64,000 bases of DNA from Candidatus Pantoea gossypiicola (GTDB lineage Bacteria > Pseudomonadota > Gammaproteobacteria > Enterobacterales > Enterobacteriaceae), in the NCBI RefSeq assembly GCF_008632075.1, contig NZ_VWVM01000001.1:310001-374000 (forward strand), in the 5' to 3' direction. Position 1 is the first letter of the stretch. Each line of letters begins with the position of its first letter. The notes beneath the pieces were generated by a model. It was given only the letters and a program-made list of their open reading frames with translations, was not told the DNA's origin and did not search any database. This document shows, one piece after another, positions 58,983 to 64,000 of this stretch. Position numbers and translations under genes: made by a program.

Positions 58983-60091
58983 ATTATTGGTCTCGGAGGT
59001 TGATGAAAACGGCCTTTTGATGAACTGAAATAACCAGCACAGGAAGACTTCTGAGTGCATTCATCACATTCTTTGGGATAGTAATTTTTCCAGTCAGAGA
59101 TGGACTGTGTAGCAAAATCCCATGCCCTTTCAGGAAGGTGACACAATGGGTAATTGAAGATGGTAAGAGGGATACCTGACCTGTGTGCAGTGTCTACAGC
59201 CGAAAGGATTTGTTCGCTGTAGTTGTCGTGCTCTATGAAGATCGATGACCAGTTCTTACGGGCCCATCCAATCGACTCTAACCCCATCAGGGAGATTTGG
59301 TTAATGTTCGAGAACACACGACCAGCAAACTCAACGATGTCATCAAGCTCTGTATAGTTAGCCTGAGTAGGGATGACTCTCAGTTCTATGTTGATCCCTG
59401 AGTTACCGGCATTGATCATTCCCCTGACTGTTTCATCAAATGCTCCCTCGCTTCCGACAAGGTAGTCGTGAACTGATGCTCTTGAGGAATAAAGCGGTAT
59501 CCCAAACGTGATTTTGATCTTCTCGCTTCTTTCTTTCATCTGCTGGGTAAAGCTGACATCCGCAAACTTCCGTCCGTTGGTAAGAACATGCAGTGCTGTG
59601 TCAGGGGAATTTTCGATTATGAAGTCCAGAAAATGCAGGAAGTCTTCGCCATAGAGCAAAGGCTCTCCCCCGCTCACTCCCACTACTCCATTCAGAGAGA
59701 AAGAAGCTATAGCCAAAGCTGACTGGTTAAGAAGCCAGTCATCATTACCTGTCTTGGGAGGCTGAGAACAAAACAGGCAACTGTTGTTGCACCTTTCAGT
59801 GACAAGGACAGTGTTATGGTTTGCTCTACGGGACAGTATCACCCGGAGCATGTTGCCGTTGTTGACGATCCCAATGTCACCATCTTCTATGGAATCGAAA
59901 AGTTCCTGGCTCACAATCGAGTCTGCAAAATATGCAGGCAGTCTGGAATTAAGTTGTGTCGCAGTGACAAGCAAATTTGGCAGATAGAATTGAGGATTCT
60001 TGGGCTTTGTTTTACACAGGCAATAGAAGCCTTGCTGAACTGGCAAGTCTGATGAAAACCGGAAAATATCGTTTCTCAACACCTCAGACAT
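58979..60091 (-). CDS. hxsC: HxsC: radical SAM maturase
   Basis: 370 residues from ATG 60091 (AAGGTGGG upstream). CNNSCLFC (Cys101, 105, 108) binds the SAM [4Fe-4S] cluster; GVSGGEPLLYG is the SAM-binding GGE motif. C-terminal cysteines (CDECTQKSSCAGYF) suggest an auxiliary cluster. N-terminal region is not of the RRE type. Overlaps hxsB by 8 nt and hxsA by 4 nt. Confidence 0.9.
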   Translation of the reverse strand: MSEVLRNDIFRFSSDLPVQQGFYCLCKTKPKNPQFYLPNLLVTATQLNSRLPAYFADSIVSQELFDSIEDGDIGIVNNGNMLRVILSRRANHNTVLVTERCNNSCLFCSQPPKTGNDDWLLNQSALAIASFSLNGVVGVSGGEPLLYGEDFLHFLDFIIENSPDTALHVLTNGRKFADVSFTQQMKERSEKIKITFGIPLYSSRASVHDYLVGSEGAFDETVRGMINAGNSGINIELRVIPTQANYTELDDIVEFAGRVFSNINQISLMGLESIGWARKNWSSIFIEHDNYSEQILSAVDTAHRSGIPLTIFNYPLCHLPERAWDFATQSISDWKNYYPKECDECTQKSSCAGYFSSSKGRFHQPPRPII

Positions 60092-61478
60092 AAGCCCACC
60101 TTTTGAGCATCTCAGCCATTGGTCCATCCTGAGAGATTTCATTCAGTAGGAAGCGGAACATCCCTTTGTGATACTGGCAGAAGGTTGACCGACTCTTGTC
60201 ACCAACAGGTTCGCCATGAACACTGATGTTCTGACACGGATCTGATCCACAGAAAGGCTGATATGCACAGGTGTCACAACCTGGCATGGCAAAGTTGAAT
60301 GATGATGAGAGAGCGGAACGGTAGTATTCGTTGCTACTGAATGAGAGTGAAGCAAACTCTCCGGCACTGAAATTTGCTTCGGGATTTACTTTCTGGAGCA
60401 TACGGCTTTCGTCGCTACCGTAGATCTTGCCGTCATAGTTAAACAGAATGCAGTTCAGCACGACTCCACTTGGTGATTTCAGATCTGCATAACCACTGAA
60501 TCCCGGATTGAAAATCCGCTTTAGATGGATTGAAGCCGAATGCTCAACGACAGGTATACCCTTCTGGTTCTGAAGCAACACTTCCTGCATTAACTTCTTA
60601 TAGAACTCAAAATATTCAGGCATCGAAAAAGTGAAGCTCTGCTTCTGAGCAAACCCATAAGGACTTACTGGCCTGATAAACATGTCGGTTAGGCCAAGGG
60701 ACAGATGAGCATCCACTATAGAGGCTGGCTCTTTTGTCAGCTCCTTAGTAACTGTGGTTACCGTAGCTACCCGGTTTGCTCCCAGCTCTTCTGAGATTTT
60801 TCTAATGCCCGTGACGGCTTTGTTGTGAGCCTGAGAGTCGGTGAGGATACGGTTTTTATTATGGACGGCTTCATTACCATCAAGAGAGACAGAAAAGGTG
60901 ATATTCCGTTCTTTAACCCAAGAGAGGATGCTTTCATCGAGTATTGAAAGACTCGTAGCAATAACCATTTCGAAAGCACCACTACCTAATGAACTATCGC
61001 ACTCTTCATAAATTGCCTGGACGAGATCGAATCTGAGAAGCGGTTCTCCGCCCTGCACTTCAATCTTGTAAGGTGGAGTGCCCAGCTTCTTAATGGTGCT
61101 GACGATTTGCGGTATCAGTTCTGGATTCAGGTCATAACCGTCAGCGGTAACCGATGCTCTGCTGACCTGGCAATACTTACAGGTGTGATCGCACCTGAGA
61201 GTCGGCACAATCATGAAAATTGGTCTTACGGCCAGTTCGTTCATAAGTCGCTTAGCGAAGGCAGAACTCAGAGAGGCTTTTGAAACTGCCTGAGTAACAT
61301 CGTCTGAAATGAACAATCTGCTTTCAAGTTGGCGTGAGATGGTTTGTTCTGGAGGAAAAATGTTATTGGCAAGGAGGTTGAGTTCTTCGTTATCGACAAA
61401 GCTGTGAAAGCCAGCAAGGTTGCTGATGAAGACTTTGCCATTGCGAAGGCGGTCAAAGTTGAATGGCATCGTATTCAT
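60084..61478 (-). CDS. hxsB: HxsB: radical SAM/SPASM maturase
   Basis: 464 residues. CDHTCKYC (Cys96, 100, 103), VQGGEPLLRFD, and a C-terminal SPASM domain with CDTCAYQPFCGSDPCQ and FCQYHKG for two auxiliary clusters, as in sactipeptide- and cyclophane-forming maturases. The start overlaps the hxsD stop (ATGA), indicating coupled translation. Confidence 0.9.
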   Translation of the reverse strand: MNTMPFNFDRLRNGKVFISNLAGFHSFVDNEELNLLANNIFPPEQTISRQLESRLFISDDVTQAVSKASLSSAFAKRLMNELAVRPIFMIVPTLRCDHTCKYCQVSRASVTADGYDLNPELIPQIVSTIKKLGTPPYKIEVQGGEPLLRFDLVQAIYEECDSSLGSGAFEMVIATSLSILDESILSWVKERNITFSVSLDGNEAVHNKNRILTDSQAHNKAVTGIRKISEELGANRVATVTTVTKELTKEPASIVDAHLSLGLTDMFIRPVSPYGFAQKQSFTFSMPEYFEFYKKLMQEVLLQNQKGIPVVEHSASIHLKRIFNPGFSGYADLKSPSGVVLNCILFNYDGKIYGSDESRMLQKVNPEANFSAGEFASLSFSSNEYYRSALSSSFNFAMPGCDTCAYQPFCGSDPCQNISVHGEPVGDKSRSTFCQYHKGMFRFLLNEISQDGPMAEMLKRWAYV

Positions 61479-61747
61479 TGAGAGAGTCTCGAATCGATGC
61501 TCCTCAGAACATTGTCGATGATAGAAGCCCTAACCTGACCAGTATGAGCCTGAAGCTTCTCCCTGAGCTTGTAATCATTCAGCAGTCGTTCGAACTCGAA
61601 CTCAATCTCGTCATTGAAAGGTTCGAACGAAATGAGCCAGTGCTCGTTGTCTTCATCAAGCTTCCAGCGGGTAACTGCACTCATCCAGTAGAGGCTGTTT
61701 CTGATTACCCACTCCGAATACATTGTTTTATCTAATTTTTTCAGCAT
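61475..61747 (-). CDS. hxsD: HxsD: small partner of the His-Xaa-Ser system
   Basis: 90 residues (SEWVIRNSLYWMSAVTRWKLDEDNEHWLISFEP ... EFERLLNDYKLREKL). HxsD is always found with hxsB/hxsC; from its size and alpha/beta pattern a peptide-binding (RRE-like) role is possible. First gene of the operon hxsD-B-C-A. Confidence 0.85.
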   Translation of the reverse strand: MLKKLDKTMYSEWVIRNSLYWMSAVTRWKLDEDNEHWLISFEPFNDEIEFEFERLLNDYKLREKLQAHTGQVRASIIDNVLRSIDSRLSQ

Positions 61748-62254
61748 GACATTACCATATTGAAAGAAAATAGCTTAAAAAAAGAAACATTCCTTAACTA
61801 TCAGCCCCGTCTAAACCCACCTTAAAGCGCACCACAAACCCAACAACTTAAGTAAACCATTGATTTAAATTGCTTTTCATAGAAATAATTACAGATTATT
61901 CTTATTGAGCATTCTAACCCCATAGAACTAATGTGTAAATTTGTTTTGATAAACTTCACTAATCATGTACTAAAGAAATTGGACAGATTTAAGTGTGAAT
62001 GCATGAAAAACATGCAAATAATTAATTAACTTATTGTTATTTATAGAAGTTACCCAAAAAAGTTTAGCAGATGCACATCTGATGAAAATGAATGGAGGTT
62101 TGATGATATTTAACTTCATATGGATATACTACTGTAGTCTTAGCTTGGATAAACTGTAGCATTTATCTTAGTCACTGCCTTTAGCTCTATATTTTATAAA
62201 GGCTTTAACATTAAATTTTATAATAAATTTTCATAGAGTAATGGAGTAAAATCT
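61748..62254. other. AT-rich divergent intergenic region
   Basis: 507 bp with no convincing coding frame. It separates the leftward hxs operon from the rightward small membrane genes, so it should hold both promoters. Very AT-rich, so H-NS control would be unsurprising (inference). No clear operator seen. Confidence 0.5.
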
Positions 62255-62497
62255 GTGAGTGATAATAAAAGCAACAATAGAAATAAAAACATAATTGAGA
62301 AAATACGCAATTATGACTTTAAGAAGGCAAAAGAAAAAACTGTAACTTTCTTAAAACTGAAGAAAACAATTTTTATTTTATTTTTTGTTTATTTAATATC
62401 TCTTTTGCTTATGGCAGGATTCTGGCCTGTTTTTTATATATTTTGCTTTATACCATCTTTAATTGCTTTATTTACTTATAAAAAATGGCAAAAATAA
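62255..62497 (+). CDS. Small inner-membrane protein
   Basis: 80 residues from GTG 62255 (GGAG upstream). A charged N-terminal cytoplasmic part (NKSNNRNKNIIEKIRNYDFKKAK) is followed by two membrane segments (TIFILFFVYLISLLLMAGF and VFYIFCFIPSLIALF). The end overlaps the next gene by 13 nt. Unknown. Confidence 0.6.
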   Translation: MSDNKSNNRNKNIIEKIRNYDFKKAKEKTVTFLKLKKTIFILFFVYLISLLLMAGFWPVFYIFCFIPSLIALFTYKKWQK

Positions 62498-62742
62498 ATG
62501 CTAAGTTTTTAAAAAACATCAATGACACAACTTTATATCTTTTTGCTTCATGTAAAGCATTTACATTTGCCGCTAACGATGTAGGTTCAGAGAAAGTTAA
62601 GTCAATTGCTAACTTTTTTGAAACCGGAAATATTGCAATAATAATTTGGATAATAATACTCTCCTGCACTTTTCTAAAAACAATAATTCATGGTATAGAA
62701 AGCTATCGTTCTATTTCTGATACAGAACAACCTAAACAGTAG
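62485..62742 (+). CDS. Small membrane protein, second of a pair
   Basis: 85 residues (MAKINAKFLKNINDTTLYLF), one membrane segment (IAIIIWIIILSCTFLKTII) near the C-terminus. Overlapping with the upstream membrane gene, so they are coexpressed and may form a complex. Unknown; a defence or toxin role is possible only by location. Confidence 0.55.
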   Translation: MAKINAKFLKNINDTTLYLFASCKAFTFAANDVGSEKVKSIANFFETGNIAIIIWIIILSCTFLKTIIHGIESYRSISDTEQPKQ

Positions 62743-62918
62743 GCCATCTAAATTCGCATCAAATAATTAATTGAGGAAAAAAATCAATAGTATTGTGGAT
62801 AAGTAAATCAATGACATTAATATTGCTATGCAGTGTGACATATTAAACCTCCAGATTTTAAAAGAATTAGTTTTTATTTTTATAATTCATTAAATTATTA
62901 AGTCAACTGTTAAATAAT

Positions 62919-62967
62919 AAGCAAGGGCTAACTCATAGATGCTCCGCATCTTTGAGTTGCCTTGCTT
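62919..62967 (+). other. Long inverted repeat, candidate oriT or terminator
   Basis: AAGCAAGG ... AACTCA . AGATGC TCC GCATCT . TGAGTT . CCTTGCTT: a 22-bp stem with few mismatches, 140 bp before mobC. On the plus strand it is followed by TTTTT, so it may also end the membrane-gene transcript. Position before mob genes suggests oriT. Confidence 0.5.
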
Positions 62968-63062
62968 TTTCCGCCCTTCGGTTGAAAAAGAAAGATAAAA
63001 GCAAAAAAAATACCAAACCCAACCCATTGACGCGATTGATGTTTGTGGTATTTATTATAGTT

Positions 63063-63078
63063 AGCATATGGATATGCT
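63063..63078 (+). promoter_or_regulatory. Palindrome upstream of mobC
   Basis: AGCATA-TGGA-TATGCT, 30 bp before mobC. With TTGACG at about 63028 it lies in the likely promoter and may be the binding site of the MobC-type protein that controls the mob operon. Confidence 0.45.
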
Positions 63079-63108
63079 TTTAATGAAATAATATCAAAAG
63101 GAGTTGAT

Positions 63109-63501
63109 ATGAAAGAACACAATATCATTTTTGACGATGAGTTCCCTTCTACATTTACCAATGACCCTGCCGTTAAAAAATCACCCCCTAATCGTCTTCG
63201 CAAACACTCAGTGACTGTCAGATTAAATGAGGTTGAGCTGAGCAAAGTAAACCAGTTCAGAGGACAGCTAAGCAGGAGCTGTTGGCTTAGATCCTCAGCT
63301 CTTCTGCAACTACCCCCTTCTGTTCCCGAAATCAACAAAGAAGCCTGGCAGGAGCTTACTGGTTCCTTACAGAAACTGAATGATCTTACTTCGTTCCTGC
63401 TTCGCAGAGGCGAAGATGCTCAGCCACTATCGCAGGAAGTAAGTGCTTTAAAAGTGAAGCTGTTGCATGTAAGAGATGCTTTGCTGACCCTTGAAAAGTG
63501 A
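63109..63501 (+). CDS. MobC-like relaxosome accessory protein
   Basis: 130 residues, AAAGGAG upstream. A basic N-terminal part with a ribbon-helix-helix-like KHSVTVRLNEVELSKVNQFRGQLSRSCWLR and a helical C-terminus (LQKLNDLTSFLLRRG) fit MobC-type proteins that help the relaxase at oriT. The relaxase gene starts 9 bp later. Confidence 0.75.
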   Translation: MKEHNIIFDDEFPSTFTNDPAVKKSPPNRLRKHSVTVRLNEVELSKVNQFRGQLSRSCWLRSSALLQLPPSVPEINKEAWQELTGSLQKLNDLTSFLLRRGEDAQPLSQEVSALKVKLLHVRDALLTLEK

Positions 63502-63510
63502 TCATCGCTG

Positions 63511-64000
63511 ATGAAGGGTATGAATAAAATAAAAAGGGGTAAGAACTTTCGAGGAGTAATCTCGTATGCGCTTGCCCCTGCTCCTCATCATATGACTACA
63601 CCAATGGTGATTGGTGGCAATCTTGTCGGCATCACTATAGACGAGCTGACCGCTGAGTTCGCAAAGACTCAGAAGCTAAGAGAGAATGTTACGAAACCAG
63701 TTTGGCATAACTCCCTTCGTCTACCAGTAGGTGAATCACTCACTAAAGAGCAATGGAGGAAAATTGCTGACGATTACATGAAGCGAATGGGATTCTGTGA
63801 CACTCACCTCCGTTGCTATGTTCTGCATGACGACGAGGCAGGACAGCACATTCACATCATTGCTTCGCGGATAAACGTTTTAGCAGATGGCCAGCTTTAC
63901 CTGGGCAGGAACGAGAACCTTAAGAGCACTCGTGTCATTCAGGAGCTTGAAAGAGATCATCAGCTCACCAGAACGAAAGGTCCTTCTCCTACTAAACAGC
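63511..64000 (+). CDS. MOBP-type relaxase, N-terminal part (runs off window)
   Basis: At least 163 residues from ATG 63511 (or 63520). Start IKRGKNFRGVISYAL; motif I lacks an obvious Tyr before the Leu run except Tyr in SYAL. Motif III, GQHIHIIASRIN, carries the two His of the HxH metal site. This is the MobA/VirD2-like relaxase fold that nicks oriT and leads transfer. The 3' end is outside the window. Confidence 0.85.
   Translation, partial: MKGMNKIKRGKNFRGVISYALAPAPHHMTTPMVIGGNLVGITIDELTAEFAKTQKLRENVTKPVWHNSLRLPVGESLTKEQWRKIADDYMKRMGFCDTHLRCYVLHDDEAGQHIHIIASRINVLADGQLYLGRNENLKSTRVIQELERDHQLTRTKGPSPTKQ

Larger units (their letters stand above)
51334..64000 (+). mobile_element. Integrative mobilizable island at tRNA-Arg (continues beyond window)
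   Basis: P4-type integrase next to the tRNA 3' end, serine recombinase, AT-rich cargo, an oriT-like inverted repeat, MobC-like and relaxase genes. No conjugation (T4SS) genes are seen, so mobilization by a helper is inferred. The right end is outside the window; the matching tRNA 3' repeat should be there. Confidence 0.75.

Noticed and set aside
62919..62967. CRISPR-like repeat reading of the inverted repeat
   Set aside because: There is only one copy and no spacer array; it is a hairpin.

Overview
The window looks like part of an enterobacterial chromosome (Escherichia/Erwinia/Pantoea-like; the genus cannot be fixed from the sequence alone). The evidence is a chaperone-usher fimbrial cluster at the left edge, a tRNA-Arg(CCU) gene of the argW type, lambda/HK97/P22-type prophage modules, and early genes resembling the E. 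coli CPS-53 (KplE1) prophage. Two mobile elements meet at the same tRNA.

Host flank (1-2604): the C-terminal part of a fimbrial usher and a two-domain fimbrial adhesin, followed by what appears to be the original tRNA promoter, now cut off from its tRNA.

Prophage (about 2605-51276, flanked by an 18-bp direct repeat that is the 5' end of the tRNA): a temperate siphovirus of about 48.7 kb. Most late genes run on the minus strand, so they read from right to left. Replication genes (helicase, primase, NinG, MT-A70 methylase) lead to antiterminator Q, a late terminator and a phage tRNA-Thr. Then come lysis (holin, GH19 endolysin, Rz/Rz1), small membrane proteins, two glycosyltransferases, HNH, terminases, a protease-capsid fusion, portal, connectors, tail tube, tail chaperones with a frameshift site, tape measure, the lambda-like M, L and K proteins, an I-J fusion and a tail fibre. 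The primary immunity region (cII, cro, cI; 42.8-44.2 kb) has pR and pL with matching TTGCGC -35 boxes. The rightward early operon (44.6-49.9 kb) carries YfdQ/YfdR-like genes, a ParB-like protein, an exonuclease and an excisionase that overlaps the integrase end to end.

Accessory genes break into the late operons. Between the tail-tube and tail-chaperone genes (15.0-20.8 kb) lie a HEPN protein, a tiny secreted Gly/His-rich peptide, a Phd-Doc toxin-antitoxin pair, a second complete immunity region (S24-type repressor facing arc-like, Bro-N antirepressor and Rha genes across a double-operator switch) and a lipoprotein. Two plus-strand morons (31.0 and 36.0 kb) share the same structured 5' leader, with compensating base changes in its stems.

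Island (51334 to beyond 64000): an AT-rich, probably mobilizable element. It has a P4-type integrase beside the tRNA, a large serine recombinase with two ParB/RepB-like partners, a DUF6119/TIGR04141-like protein, a complete hxsDBCA operon (His-Xaa-Ser system: peptide substrate, two radical SAM enzymes and the small partner HxsD), two small membrane proteins, an oriT-like inverted repeat, a MobC-like accessory protein and the start of a MOBP relaxase that runs off the window.
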